A DNA stretch of 64,000 nucleotides from Mesorhizobium sp. B2-3-4 (GCF_006442315.1 NZ_VFVY01000024.1:1-64000), one strand, 5' to 3'. Counted from the stretch's first letter, positions 50,809 through 61,471 are shown. Numbers and translations are program-made. Notes: generated from the letters alone by a model not told the origin.

Positions 50809-52992
50809 ATGATCGAAGATTCGCCCTTTGTCGCGGCCGCGCCGGTGCTGGTGCCGATGCCGGCCGAACGTCCCTATACCTATGCCGTGCCTGCCGGCAT
50901 GCGTGTGGTGCCGGGCTCGATCGTGCGCGTCCCGCTTGGGCCGCGCCAGGTCGCCGGTATCGTCTGGGACGGCGTGGTCGAGCAGGTCGACGCCAGAAAA
51001 CTGCGCCCGATCGAACAGGTCTTCGACTGTCCGCCGATCGACCGCGCGATGCGCCGCTTCGTCGACTGGGTGGCGCAATACACGCTGTCGGCGCCGGGCA
51101 TGGTGGCGCGCATGCTGCTCAGGGCGCCGGAGGCCTTCGATCCGGAACCCTGGATCGAAGGGTTGCAGCGGACAGGGACGGTTCCCGACCGGATGACGGA
51201 TGCGCGGGCGCGCGTCCTGGAAACAGCCGAAGGCGGGCTGGCCTGGACGCGCTCCGGGCTCGCGCATGCCGCCGGGGTGTCGTCGACGGTGATCGAGGGG
51301 TTGAAGGCGCAAGGTGTCTTCGAAACAGTGATGATCCCGCCGCGCCCGGTGGTGGCCGCGCCCGATCCCGGCTACGCCGTGCCGGAACTGATGCCGGACC
51401 AGAACGAGGCCGCCTCGATGCTGCGCGCCAATGTCGCGGCGGGCGCGTTCAATGTCGCGCTGCTCGACGGCGTGACCGGATCGGGCAAGACGGAGGTCTA
51501 TTTCGAGGCGGTGGCGGCCGCACTCGAGCGGGGCAGCCAGGTGCTCATCCTGTTGCCGGAAATCGCGCTGACGCATGCCTTTCTTGAACGCTTCCAGCAG
51601 CGCTTCGGCGCCAAGCCGGCGGAATGGCATTCGGACCTGCCGCCCAGGATGCGCGAGAAAGTCTGGCGGCAAGTAGCGGAAGGCGGCGTGCGCGTCGTCG
51701 CCGGCGCACGCTCGGCGCTGTTCTTGCCGTTCAAGGAACTTGGCCTGATCGTCGTCGACGAGGAGCACGACCCCGCCTACAAGCAGGAAGACCGCGTCTT
51801 CTACAATGCGCGCGACATGGCCGTCGTGCGCGGCCATATAGGCGGCTTCCCGGTGGTGCTGGCGTCGGCGACGCCGTCGGTCGAGAGCCGGGTCAATGCC
51901 AGCCAGGGCAGATATAACAGGGCCGTTCTGTCGGCCCGCTTCGCCGAGGCGGCGCTTCCCGATCTCAAGTCGATCGACATGCGCCGCGCGCCGCCGGCGC
52001 GCGGCGGCTTCCTGTCGCCGGTGCTGATCGAGCATATGCGCCGGACGCTGGAGAAGAAGGAGCAGTCGCTGCTGTTCCTCAACCGGCGCGGCTATGCGCC
52101 GCTGACGCTGTGCCGGGTCTGCGGCCACCGCTTCGGCTGCCCGGTGTGCTCGGCCTGGCTTGTCGAGCACCGCTTCCGCGGGCAATTGGTCTGCCACCAT
52201 TGCGGTCACAACGAGCGCCGCCCGGAGGCCTGCCCCGAATGCGGCACGCTGGACCATCTGGTGGCTTGCGGGCCTGGGGTCGAACGCATCGCCGAGGAGG
52301 TCGTCACGCATTTCCCCGACGCGCGCACCATCGTTCTGTCATCCGACATCATGGGGGGTGTGCGAAGGTTGCGGCTGGAGCTCGAGGCAATCGCCAATGG
52401 CGAGGCCGACATCGTCATAGGCACGCAACTGGTCGCCAAGGGCCACAATTTTCCCAATATGACGCTGGTCGGTGTCGTCGATGCCGATCTCGGGCTTGCC
52501 AATGGCGACCCGCGCGCCGCCGAGCGCACCTTCCAACTGCTCAGCCAGGTGACCGGCCGCGCCGGCCGCACCGGCAAGAAGAGCCTGGGCCTGCTGCAGA
52601 CCTTCCAGCCCGACCATCCGGTAATGCGGGCGATCGTCTCCGGCGATGCCGAATCCTTCTATCAGCGCGAGATTTCCGAGCGGGAGCGGGCCGCCTTGCC
52701 GCCCTTCGGCCGCCTGGCCGGCGTCATCGTCAGCGCGGTGACGCGGGCCGAGGCCGAAGGCCACGCACGCGGCCTGCGCCGCGCGGCGCCCGAGGCGTCG
52801 GACCTGTTCGTGCTCGGGCCGGCCGAGGCACCATTGTCCCTGCTCGGCGGCCGGCACCGCTTCCGCCTGCTGATCCAGGGCGAGCGGCGCGCCGATATGC
52901 AGGGCTTCATCAGGGCCATGCTGGCCGAAGGGCCGAAGGTCAGAGGCTCGGTCAGGGTGCAGGTCGATATCGACCCGCAGAGCTTTTTGTAA
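50809..52992 (+). CDS. priA: Primosomal protein N' (PriA helicase)
   Basis: A 727-residue superfamily 2 helicase. N-terminal 3'-binding domain (VLVPMPAERPYTYAVP, GSIVRVPLGPRQVAGIVW), Walker A DGVTGSGKTEVY near residue 222, motif II LIVVDEEHDPAYKQED, then the zinc-binding Cys cluster CRVCGHRFGCPVCSAWL and CHHCGHNERRPEACPECG, and motif VI GRAGRTGKKSLGLLQTF. PriA restarts stalled replication forks by loading DnaB. The length is normal. The start codon at 50809 has GCAAGG upstream at suboptimal spacing. It is divergent from fsa with a 91-base gap. Confidence 0.97.
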   Translation: MIEDSPFVAAAPVLVPMPAERPYTYAVPAGMRVVPGSIVRVPLGPRQVAGIVWDGVVEQVDARKLRPIEQVFDCPPIDRAMRRFVDWVAQYTLSAPGMVARMLLRAPEAFDPEPWIEGLQRTGTVPDRMTDARARVLETAEGGLAWTRSGLAHAAGVSSTVIEGLKAQGVFETVMIPPRPVVAAPDPGYAVPELMPDQNEAASMLRANVAAGAFNVALLDGVTGSGKTEVYFEAVAAALERGSQVLILLPEIALTHAFLERFQQRFGAKPAEWHSDLPPRMREKVWRQVAEGGVRVVAGARSALFLPFKELGLIVVDEEHDPAYKQEDRVFYNARDMAVVRGHIGGFPVVLASATPSVESRVNASQGRYNRAVLSARFAEAALPDLKSIDMRRAPPARGGFLSPVLIEHMRRTLEKKEQSLLFLNRRGYAPLTLCRVCGHRFGCPVCSAWLVEHRFRGQLVCHHCGHNERRPEACPECGTLDHLVACGPGVERIAEEVVTHFPDARTIVLSSDIMGGVRRLRLELEAIANGEADIVIGTQLVAKGHNFPNMTLVGVVDADLGLANGDPRAAERTFQLLSQVTGRAGRTGKKSLGLLQTFQPDHPVMRAIVSGDAESFYQREISERERAALPPFGRLAGVIVSAVTRAEAEGHARGLRRAAPEASDLFVLGPAEAPLSLLGGRHRFRLLIQGERRADMQGFIRAMLAEGPKVRGSVRVQVDIDPQSFL

Positions 52993-53047
52993 AGCCGGGA
53001 CAGCCGCGACAGGTTGGCGCAAATTGAGTGGAGAGTGGACAGCCATC

Positions 53048-53743
53048 ATGAAAACCCTTGGCCTCATCGGCGGCATGAGCTGGGAATCGACCGCCATCTA
53101 TTATCGCCTGCTCAACGAGATCGTGCGCGAGCGGCTTGGCGGGCTGCATTCGGCGAAGCTGCTGTTGTGGTCGTTCGACTTCGCCGAGATTGCCGAGCGG
53201 CAGCATCATGGCGACTGGGACGGCGCCGGCGCGCTGCTGGCCGATGTGGCGCGCAAGCTCGAGGCGGGCGGCGCGCAAGGGCTCGTTCTGTGCACCAACA
53301 CCATGCACAAGCTTGCCGACCAGGTGCAGGCGGCCGTGTCGGTCCCGCTGATCCACATCGCCGACGCCACGGCGGCCGCGATCAGCCGAGCCGGCCTGCG
53401 GCGCCCGGCGCTGCTGGCGACCCGGTTCACCATGGAGCAGGATTTCTACAAGGGCCGGCTTGCCGACAAATACGGCCTCTCACCAGTCGTGCCCGATGCG
53501 GCCGGGCGCGACATGGTGCATCGCGTCATCTATGACGAGCTTTGCCGGGGCATTGTCTCGCAAGCCTCGAAGGCAGCCTATGTCGCCGAGGCAAACCGGT
53601 TGCGCGGCGAAGAGGGTGCCGACAGCCTGATCATGGGCTGCACCGAGATCACCATGCTGATCGGCCAGGGCGATTTCGACATTCCGGTTTTCGACACGAC
53701 GCGGATCCATGCAGAGGCGGCGGTGGAATTCGCACTCGGCTGA
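53048..53743 (+). CDS. Aspartate/glutamate racemase family protein
   Basis: A 231-residue PLP-independent racemase of the Asp/Glu racemase superfamily. The two catalytic Cys are in QGLVLCTNTMHKLADQV (about residue 83) and SLIMGCTEITMLIGQ (about 196). MKTLGLIGGMSWESTAIYYRLLNE is the typical start of the YgeA-like group, which racemises aspartate, homoserine or other amino acids; the substrate is unknown. The ATG at 53048 is used because the frame upstream adds only 8 residues and TGAGCTGGGAA context fits. It follows priA by 56 bases and may be in the same operon. Confidence 0.93.
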   Translation: MKTLGLIGGMSWESTAIYYRLLNEIVRERLGGLHSAKLLLWSFDFAEIAERQHHGDWDGAGALLADVARKLEAGGAQGLVLCTNTMHKLADQVQAAVSVPLIHIADATAAAISRAGLRRPALLATRFTMEQDFYKGRLADKYGLSPVVPDAAGRDMVHRVIYDELCRGIVSQASKAAYVAEANRLRGEEGADSLIMGCTEITMLIGQGDFDIPVFDTTRIHAEAAVEFALG

Positions 53744-53838
53744 TGCGTGCCTCCTAATGTGTATGAAGCCATCTGGCGCGGCGTCTATCGTCCGCTAGAA
53801 TGCCCGGAATTTCAAAACAGGCATTTCGAGGGGACAGT

Positions 53839-54234
53839 ATGGATTTTGCGCTTCCATGGCCGACGAGCCAGGGCGAATGGTTGGCCTGGTCGAGCGCGGT
53901 CTTCACCGTGCTGCTTGGCCTTCTGTTCTTCCTGGCGCCGGGTCTGGCGTTCCGCATCCTGCGTCTGCAGGCCAAACCCGAGAAGGCGGCTGCGATCGCG
54001 GAGGGACGGGGCCGCATGTCGGGCTTCTATCTCGGGGTCGGCCTGTGCTGCATCCTGCTCGCGCAGCCGCTGGTCTACATGGCGCTCGGCTTCTCCTGGC
54101 TGTTCACCGCCTTCGGTCGGCTGCTGTCGATGATGTCGGATGGCGCCAACACACCTTTCAATTGGGTTTCCATTGTGGTGGAACTGGCGCTTGCGGCCTT
54201 GCCGCTTGCCTTTGCCTTCGGCTTTGTGCCCTGA
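53839..54234 (+). CDS. Small membrane protein, unknown function
   Basis: A 131-residue protein with about four membrane segments (residues 16-35, 62-80, 82-98 and 110-130). Between the first and second is a positively charged loop (RLQAKPEKAAAIAEGRGRM). ATG 53839 follows GAGGGGACAGT, a good ribosome binding site; the frame could start at 53800. I do not recognise the family with confidence; small 4-TM proteins of this type occur next to atpH in some rhizobia. It is upstream of the ATP synthase operon with 246 bases between, in the same direction, so it may or may not share its promoter. Confidence 0.7.
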   Translation: MDFALPWPTSQGEWLAWSSAVFTVLLGLLFFLAPGLAFRILRLQAKPEKAAAIAEGRGRMSGFYLGVGLCCILLAQPLVYMALGFSWLFTAFGRLLSMMSDGANTPFNWVSIVVELALAALPLAFAFGFVP

Positions 54235-54480
54235 ATCCGGGGGTATTCCAGCGCACAAGACGCTGATCTTTCGCCGGATGCGACAATAGTGCCTGAAAAC
54301 CATGCGGAACGACGCATTGCGGTCTTAAAATGCCTGTGCTAGACGGCAATCGACTTTCGGCCGGGGATAGCGGAAGCCGCGTCTCCGTGCTTGAAAAAAT
54401 GCAGTAAGGTCAAAGATTTAGCCAGAGTTTTCGCTCGCGCCAACAATCTGCGGCCTGTCAGACAAGAGAAAAGACGGTCC

Positions 54481-55041
54481 GTGGCCCAATCGTCATCGCC
54501 AATCTCAGGTGTCGCAGAACGCTATGCCGGTTCGCTGTTCGAACTGGCATCGCAGGCAAATTCCGTGGCCAAGGTCGAGGCCGATCTCAACGGTTTCGAG
54601 GCATTGCTCGCGGGCAGCGCGGATCTCACCCGGCTGATCAACAGCCCGGTGTTTTCCAGCGAAGACCAGGCCAAGGCCATCGCGGCGATCGCCGACAAGG
54701 CGGGAATCACCGGCCTGACCGGCAATTTCCTGCGTGTCGTCGCCAAGAACCGCCGTCTGTTCGCCGTGCCCGGCATGATCAAGGCGTTCCGCCAGATATC
54801 AGCCGAAGCGCGTGGCGAGGCCTCCGCTGAAGTGACGTCGGCTCATGAGCTGACCGCGGCCCAGCAGACCGAACTCAAGGCGGCGCTCAAGGGCGTTGCC
54901 GGCAAGGACGTGGCCATCTCCGTCACCGTCGATCCGTCGCTGCTCGGCGGGCTGGTGGTCAAGATGGGCTCGCGCCAGATCGATACGTCGCTCAAAACCA
55001 AACTCAATTCGCTCAAGCTTGCACTGAAAGAGGTCGGCTGA
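54481..55041 (+). CDS. atpH: ATP synthase F1 delta subunit
   Basis: A 186-residue delta subunit, the stalk piece that ties the F1 head to the b subunits. ISGVAERYAGSLFELASQANSVAKVEADL is the N-terminal domain; the C-terminal SAHELTAAQQTELKAALKGVAGKDVAIS and DPSLLGGLVVKMGSRQIDTSLKTKLNSL are characteristic. The start is the GTG at 54481; the frame is open further upstream to 54391 but that part is Lys/Arg-rich. It is the first gene of the F1 operon. Its stop overlaps the atpA start by one base (TGATG). The region 54235-54480 before it should hold the operon promoter, but no clear -35/-10 pair is seen. Confidence 0.97.
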   Translation: MAQSSSPISGVAERYAGSLFELASQANSVAKVEADLNGFEALLAGSADLTRLINSPVFSSEDQAKAIAAIADKAGITGLTGNFLRVVAKNRRLFAVPGMIKAFRQISAEARGEASAEVTSAHELTAAQQTELKAALKGVAGKDVAISVTVDPSLLGGLVVKMGSRQIDTSLKTKLNSLKLALKEVG

Positions 55042-56570
55042 TGGACATCCGCGCCGCGGAAATTTCCGCAATTCTGAAAGACCAGATCAAGAATTTCGGC
55101 AAGGAGGCAGAAGTCTCCGAAGTCGGCCAGGTGCTGTCCGTCGGTGACGGTATCGCCCGCGTCTACGGCCTCGACAACGTCCAGGCCGGCGAGATGGTCG
55201 AGTTCCCCGGCGGCATCCGCGGCATGGCGCTCAACCTCGAAGCCGACAATGTCGGCGTCGTCATCTTCGGCGCCGACCGCGACATCAAGGAAGGCGACAC
55301 CGTCAAGCGCACCGGCGCCATCGTCGACGCACCTGTCGGTCCCGGCCTGCTCGGCCGTGTCGTCGACGCGCTCGGCAACCCGATCGACGGCAAGGGTCCG
55401 ATCAAGGCGGTCGAGCGCAAGCGCGTCGACGTCAAGGCGCCCGGCATCATTCCGCGCAAGTCGGTGAACGAGCCGATGTCGACCGGCCTCAAGGCCATCG
55501 ATGCTCTGATCCCGGTCGGTCGCGGCCAGCGCGAGCTGGTCATCGGCGACCGTCAGACCGGCAAGACCGCCATCATCCTCGACACGATGCTCAACCAGAA
55601 GTCGGTGCACGATAGCGGCCCCGAGAAGGAAAAGCTCTACTGCGTCTACGTCGCCGTCGGTCAGAAGCGCTCGACCGTCGCGCAGTTCGTCAAGGTTCTG
55701 GAAGAGCGCGGCGCGCTCGAATATTCGATCATCGTCGCCGCCACCGCTTCCGACCCGGCGCCGATGCAGTTCCTGGCGCCGTTCACGGCTTGCACCATGG
55801 GCGAGTATTTCCGCGACAACGGCATGCATGCGCTGATCTCTTACGACGATCTGTCGAAGCAGGCCGTCGCCTACCGCCAGATGTCGCTGCTGCTGCGCCG
55901 CCCGCCGGGCCGCGAAGCCTATCCGGGCGACGTCTTCTACCTGCACTCGCGCCTGCTCGAGCGCGCCGCCAAGCTCAATGACGATCTGGGTGGCGGCTCG
56001 CTGACCGCCCTGCCGGTCATCGAAACGCAGGCCAACGACGTGTCGGCCTACATCCCGACCAACGTGATCTCGATCACCGACGGCCAGATCTTCCTCGAGA
56101 CCAACCTGTTCTTCCAGGGCATCCGTCCCGCGGTCAACGTCGGCCTGTCGGTGTCGCGCGTCGGTTCGTCGGCGCAGATCAAGGCGATGAAGCAGGTTGC
56201 GGGCTCGATCAAGGGCGAGCTCGCGCAGTACCGTGAAATGGCTGCTTTCGCGCAGTTCGGCTCGGATCTCGACGCCGCCACGCAGCGCCTGCTCAACCGC
56301 GGCTCGCGCCTGACCGAACTTTTGAAGCAGCCGCAGTTCTCGCCGCTGAAGACCGAAGAGCAGGTCGCGGTGATCTTCGCCGGCGTCAACGGCTATCTCG
56401 ACAAGCTGCCGGTCAACCAGGTCGGCAAGTTCGAGCATGGCCTGCTCAGCCACATGCGTTCGGCCGGCAAGCCCGTCCTCGACGCCATCCGCAAGGAAAA
56501 GGCGCTCTCGGACGATCTGCGCGGCAAGCTGAAGGCCGAGATCGACGCCTTCGCCAAGACCTTCGCCTGA
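55041..56570 (+). CDS. atpA: ATP synthase F1 alpha subunit
   Basis: A 509-residue alpha subunit, exactly the family length. Walker A is GDRQTGKT (residues 169-176), SLLLRRPPGREAYPGDVFYLHSRLLERA the alpha signature, and the Arg finger is in VGLSVSRVGSSAQI near residue 375. Alpha binds nucleotide without hydrolysing it and alternates with beta in the F1 hexamer on the inner side of the cytoplasmic membrane. Start overlaps atpH stop by one base. The intergenic space to atpG is 46 bases. Confidence 0.98.
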   Translation: MDIRAAEISAILKDQIKNFGKEAEVSEVGQVLSVGDGIARVYGLDNVQAGEMVEFPGGIRGMALNLEADNVGVVIFGADRDIKEGDTVKRTGAIVDAPVGPGLLGRVVDALGNPIDGKGPIKAVERKRVDVKAPGIIPRKSVNEPMSTGLKAIDALIPVGRGQRELVIGDRQTGKTAIILDTMLNQKSVHDSGPEKEKLYCVYVAVGQKRSTVAQFVKVLEERGALEYSIIVAATASDPAPMQFLAPFTACTMGEYFRDNGMHALISYDDLSKQAVAYRQMSLLLRRPPGREAYPGDVFYLHSRLLERAAKLNDDLGGGSLTALPVIETQANDVSAYIPTNVISITDGQIFLETNLFFQGIRPAVNVGLSVSRVGSSAQIKAMKQVAGSIKGELAQYREMAAFAQFGSDLDAATQRLLNRGSRLTELLKQPQFSPLKTEEQVAVIFAGVNGYLDKLPVNQVGKFEHGLLSHMRSAGKPVLDAIRKEKALSDDLRGKLKAEIDAFAKTFA

Positions 56571-56616
56571 GCGAAGTGCCGGTGCGGATAAGACAAGACG
56601 GGATCAGGTTTGAAGC

Positions 56617-57501
56617 ATGCCTTCATTAAAAGACCTTCGTAACCGTATCGCCTCGGTCAAGGCGACGCAGAAGATCACCAAGGCGATGCAGATGGTCGCC
56701 GCGGCGAAGCTGCGCCGTGCGCAAGAGGCGGCGGAAGCGGCGCGTCCCTATTCGGAGCGCATGGGTTCCGTCCTGGCCAACATCACCCAGGCGGTCGGCG
56801 GCGGTGGCGATGCCCCGGCGCTGATGACCGGAACCGGCAAGGACGACGTGCATCTGCTCGTCGTCTGCACCGCCGAGCGCGGCCTGTGCGGCGGCTTCAA
56901 TTCGCAGATCGCCCGTCATGCCCGCGACCATATCCGCCGGCTGCTGGCCGACGGCAAGCAAGTCAAGATCATCTGCGTCGGCAAGAAGGGTTTCGATATC
57001 CTGCGCCGCGACTATGCCTCGATGATCATCGAGCGCGTCGATCTGCGCGAGGTCAAGACGCTCGGCTTCGTCAATGCCGATGCGATCGCCCGCAAGGTCA
57101 TCCACCTGTTCAACGAAGGCGCCTTCGACGTCTGCACACTGTTCTATTCGCAGTTCAGGTCGGTGATCAGCCAGATTCCGACCGCGCAGCAGATCATTCC
57201 GGCGGCTGCCTCTTCGGCTCAGCCCGAATCGGCGGATGGCGCCAGCGCCGTCTACGAGTACGAGCCGGAGCCGGGCGAAATCCTGTCGGACCTCATCCCG
57301 CGCAACATCGCGGTGCAGATTTTCCGCGCGCTGCTTGAAAACGCGGCGGGCGAAATGGGCGCCAAGATGAGCGCCATGGACAATGCGACGCGCAACGCCG
57401 GCGAGATGATCAACAAGCTGTCGATCACCTACAACCGCCAGCGGCAGGCGCAGATCACCAAGGAACTGATCGAAATCATTTCGGGCGCTGAGGCGCTCTA
57501 G
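56617..57501 (+). CDS. atpG: ATP synthase F1 gamma subunit
   Basis: A 294-residue rotor subunit. The N-terminal coiled-coil SLKDLRNRIASVKATQKITKAMQMVAAAKLRRA and the C-terminal one with EMGAKMSAMDNATRNAGEMI are clear, with the Rossmann-like middle (VHLLVVCTAERGLCGGFNSQIARHA). Gamma turns inside the alpha/beta hexamer. A loop with SSAQPESADGASAVYEYEPE (about residues 198-217) is the alphaproteobacterial form. The ATG at 56617 has weak GGTTTGAAGC upstream. It is between atpA and atpD in the conserved order. Confidence 0.97.
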   Translation: MPSLKDLRNRIASVKATQKITKAMQMVAAAKLRRAQEAAEAARPYSERMGSVLANITQAVGGGGDAPALMTGTGKDDVHLLVVCTAERGLCGGFNSQIARHARDHIRRLLADGKQVKIICVGKKGFDILRRDYASMIIERVDLREVKTLGFVNADAIARKVIHLFNEGAFDVCTLFYSQFRSVISQIPTAQQIIPAAASSAQPESADGASAVYEYEPEPGEILSDLIPRNIAVQIFRALLENAAGEMGAKMSAMDNATRNAGEMINKLSITYNRQRQAQITKELIEIISGAEAL

Positions 57502-57571
57502 GCGCGGTCCGCGGGTCATTGCCCCGCGAACCGGACCGCGTGAGAAACAAAGGACGAAAAGGGTAAAGACG

Positions 57572-59152
<1,581 letters not shown>

Positions 59153-59155
59153 TCA

Positions 59156-59254
59156 GGGAATAGGGAGTAGTCAGTAGTCAGTAGTGAATAGAAGCCGGGT
59201 TATCGGGCGGTTGCCCTCTCTCCCTACTTCCTACTCACTATTCCCTACTCACTA
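59156..59254. repeat. Heptamer-repeat inverted element between atpD and atpC
   Basis: Left part: GGGAATAGGGAGTAGTCAGT and further AGTAGTC/AGTAGTG heptamers to about 59191. Right part: 59215-59254, with CTCCCTACTTCCTACTCACT and CTATTCCCTACTCACTA, is roughly its reverse complement. They can fold as a long imperfect hairpin around a GC-rich loop. The element fills almost the whole atpD-atpC gap. Similar AGTAGTG/GAATAGG heptamer tracts are scattered in several rhizobial genomes (general recollection). Confidence 0.8.
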
Positions 59255-59262
59255 ATTTGATC

Positions 59263-59670
59263 ATGGCTGAAGCTTTCAAGTTCGAACTGGTCTCGCCGGA
59301 GCGCCTGCTGGTTTCCGCCGAGGTCGAATCCGTCGTCATTCCGGGCGCCGAGGGCGAGATGACCGTCATGGCGCATCACGCTCCGGTCATGACCACGATC
59401 AAGCCGGGCGTCGTCACGGTGAAGAACTCCTCCGGCAGTGAAGAGCGTTACGTGGTGTTCGGCGGCTTCGCCGACATCGTTCCGGCCGGCTGCACGCTGC
59501 TGGCGGAATCGGCCGTCGCCGTGAAGGATGTCGACCGTGCCGATCTGGCGCGCCGTATCCAGGAAGCCAAGGAAGACGCCGCCGACGCCAAGGACGATCA
59601 GTCGCGCAGCAAGGCCGAACAATTCCTCAGCCAGCTGACCACGCTGGAAGGCGCCATCCTGCCGGCCTGA
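59263..59670 (+). CDS. atpC: ATP synthase F1 epsilon subunit
   Basis: A 135-residue epsilon subunit. FKFELVSPERLLVSAEVESVVIPGAEGEMTVM is the N-terminal beta barrel and SAVAVKDVDRADLARRIQEAKED the start of the C-terminal helices. It regulates the rotor and inhibits ATP hydrolysis. The ATG at 59263 is preceded by CTACTCACTAATTTGATC, with no Shine-Dalgarno; the repeat element ends just 8 bases before. A TTG two codons earlier (59257) is possible but not better. It ends the operon, followed by a strong terminator. Translation may therefore depend on coupling with atpD or be naturally weak. Confidence 0.96.
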   Translation: MAEAFKFELVSPERLLVSAEVESVVIPGAEGEMTVMAHHAPVMTTIKPGVVTVKNSSGSEERYVVFGGFADIVPAGCTLLAESAVAVKDVDRADLARRIQEAKEDAADAKDDQSRSKAEQFLSQLTTLEGAILPA

Positions 59671-59692
59671 GATTCCCCTTGGATGATGGATT

Positions 59693-59720
59693 AAAAAGCG
59701 GGGCCTTGCCCCGCTTTTTT
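59693..59720 (+). terminator. Terminator of the atpHAGDC operon
   Basis: AAAAAGCGGGG (59693-59703) and CCCCGCTTTTT (59709-59719) pair perfectly, loop CCTTG, with a T-run. Classic intrinsic terminator. Confidence 0.95.
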
Positions 59721-59789
59721 GTTTATCGGGTGGGGATAGCTCAAGGGGATGGCGGGTCTTGTCGCCGATATGAAACGCTACGGCGGATT

Positions 59790-61286
59790 CTATTCGATGC
59801 CGAGCGCGGCGAAGGCCAAGGTCGTGCCGTCCCGGCGCAGGTGGACGAGATGGACTGCCACGAGTTCGATGAGCGTCAGGCGCTCGGCGTGATCCCTGGC
59901 GAAGCCGGTCAGGTCGAACACCGCCGTCACGGTTTCGTTCGCCGGCAGTTGCTGGCTCAAAAGTGCGGTCAGGGACGTATCCAGCGGATCGGTGAAATGA
60001 CCTTCCGGCAAGGTCTTTCCCCGCGCCGCGCAGGCGGCGATCCAGGCGGCCACCACCAGCGTCAGGTGCACGAACTCGGTACCGGCCTCGAGGCTCTCGA
60101 TGGCGGAGGCGATGATGCGCTGCGGCAGTTTCTGGCTGCCGTCATTGGCGATCTGCGCCGTGCGGTGGGCAAGTGCGGTGTTCGAAAAACGCTCGGTGAG
60201 CTCGGCCGTGTAGGCCGATGTGTCGAGCCCGGCATCGTCGGGCAGCGTGGGTATGGCCTCCGCCCAGAGCGCATCGACGAACTGCCTGATCGCCGGATCG
60301 GCGAAGGCGCGGTCGACGGTGGCATGGTTGCGGAGCAGGCCGAGATAGGCGATCGCCGAATGCGCGCCGTTGAGCAGCCTCAGCTTCATGTCCTCGAAGG
60401 GCGCGACATCGCCGACCATGGTGACACCGAATTTTTCCCAGGCCGGACGGCCCGTCGGGAAATTGTCCTCGATCACCCATTGCCGGAAGGGTTCGGTCAT
60501 GACGGGCCAGGCGTCCTCGACGCCAAGTTCGCCTGATATCCGCGCGCGGTCGGCGTCGGTCGTGGCCGGCACGATGCGGTCGACCATGCTGGAGGGAAAT
60601 GCCACCTGGCCGGCGATGTGGCCGGCGATCGCGGCATCGTCCCGGGAACCGGCACCGGCATCGCGCAGCGTGGCGAACTCAATCAGCAGCCGGTGCAAGG
60701 TGGCGCCATTGGCCGGCAGGTTGTCGCAACAGAGCACGGTGAAAGGCGGGGTGCCGGCGGCCAGCCTCCTGGCGAGCGCCTCGGTCAGAAAACCATGCGC
60801 CGTCTTCGGTCTTTGCGGATTGGCCAGGTCGTGGACGATGTCCGGGTGCGTGGCGTCCAGTCCGCCGCCGGCGGCCCTGAGATAGGCCTTCTCGGTGATG
60901 GTCAGCGTCACGATGCGGGTGCGCGGATCGGTCAACGCCGCCAGCACCGCGGCCGGATCTTCCGGCGCCACCAGCAGCCGCCCGATAGCGCCGACGACAT
61001 CAAGCGTTTCCCCGCCGCTGTCGCGGACCGCCAGGGTGTAGAGCCCGTCCTGCGGCGCCAGCGCGTCGCGTGTATCGGCGCTGCGCAACGAGACGCCCGT
61101 TATGCCCCAGCCCGTCTCGCCGGCCGCCAGGCACTCGTCCACATAGGCGGCCTGGTGGGCGCGGTGGAAGGCGCCAACGCCGAGATGCACGATGCCGGGC
61201 GTGACCGACGCGCGATCATATCGCGGCGCTGCGACCCCGGCCGGCAATGCCTGTGCCGAGCGGTTGGAAAGGCGATGGTCTGTCAT
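59790..61286 (-). CDS. uxuB: D-mannonate oxidoreductase (fructuronate reductase)
   Basis: A 498-residue polyol-specific long-chain dehydrogenase. TPGIVHLGVGAFHRAHQAAYVDECL is the N-terminal NAD-binding signature, VTLTITEKAYLR and CCDNLPANGATLHRLLIEFA are conserved, and the catalytic Lys lies in FEDMKLRLLNGAHSAIAYLG. The family includes mannitol, arabitol and fructuronate reductases; with uxaC divergent next door, fructuronate reductase is the best call: D-fructuronate to D-mannonate in glucuronate breakdown. The ATG at 61286 is preferred over the GTG at 61298. It is divergent from uxaC with 185 bases between, containing an operator-like palindrome. Confidence 0.9.
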   Translation of the reverse strand: MTDHRLSNRSAQALPAGVAAPRYDRASVTPGIVHLGVGAFHRAHQAAYVDECLAAGETGWGITGVSLRSADTRDALAPQDGLYTLAVRDSGGETLDVVGAIGRLLVAPEDPAAVLAALTDPRTRIVTLTITEKAYLRAAGGGLDATHPDIVHDLANPQRPKTAHGFLTEALARRLAAGTPPFTVLCCDNLPANGATLHRLLIEFATLRDAGAGSRDDAAIAGHIAGQVAFPSSMVDRIVPATTDADRARISGELGVEDAWPVMTEPFRQWVIEDNFPTGRPAWEKFGVTMVGDVAPFEDMKLRLLNGAHSAIAYLGLLRNHATVDRAFADPAIRQFVDALWAEAIPTLPDDAGLDTSAYTAELTERFSNTALAHRTAQIANDGSQKLPQRIIASAIESLEAGTEFVHLTLVVAAWIAACAARGKTLPEGHFTDPLDTSLTALLSQQLPANETVTAVFDLTGFARDHAERLTLIELVAVHLVHLRRDGTTLAFAALGIE

Positions 61287-61395
61287 CGGTGCGCGCACTC
61301 ATCTCATGGAACGGCTGGAAATCCCGAAGGCGGATCGCAAGCGGCGTAACACTCGCCGCGCCTGGTCACAATGCTCAGCTTCGTTCAAAAGTCAT

Positions 61396-61420
61396 CATAC
61401 AACAATCCAATTTTTGTATG
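61396..61420. promoter_or_regulatory. GntR-type operator-like palindrome and uxaC promoter
   Basis: CATACAA (61396-61402) and TTGTATG (61414-61420), perfect 7-base arms, 11 bases apart. It is followed directly by TTGACA (61421-61426), a consensus -35; the -10 at about 61444 (TACCGA) is weak. The site lies between uxuB and uxaC, which must both be controlled by hexuronates; a GntR-family (UxuR/ExuR-like) repressor is the natural candidate but is not in the window. Confidence 0.6.
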
Positions 61421-61471
61421 TTGACATTACTTCTGGCCGGCCATACCGATAGCGACCCTGGGAGGACGGCC

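Noticed and set aside
54843..56453. Long antisense frames over atpA (and 57476-59068 over atpD)
   Set aside because: Both are complements of highly conserved genes in GC-rich codon use and show no domain.
59156..59254. CRISPR-like array
   Set aside because: The units are about 7 bases without unique spacers; it is a low-complexity heptamer element.
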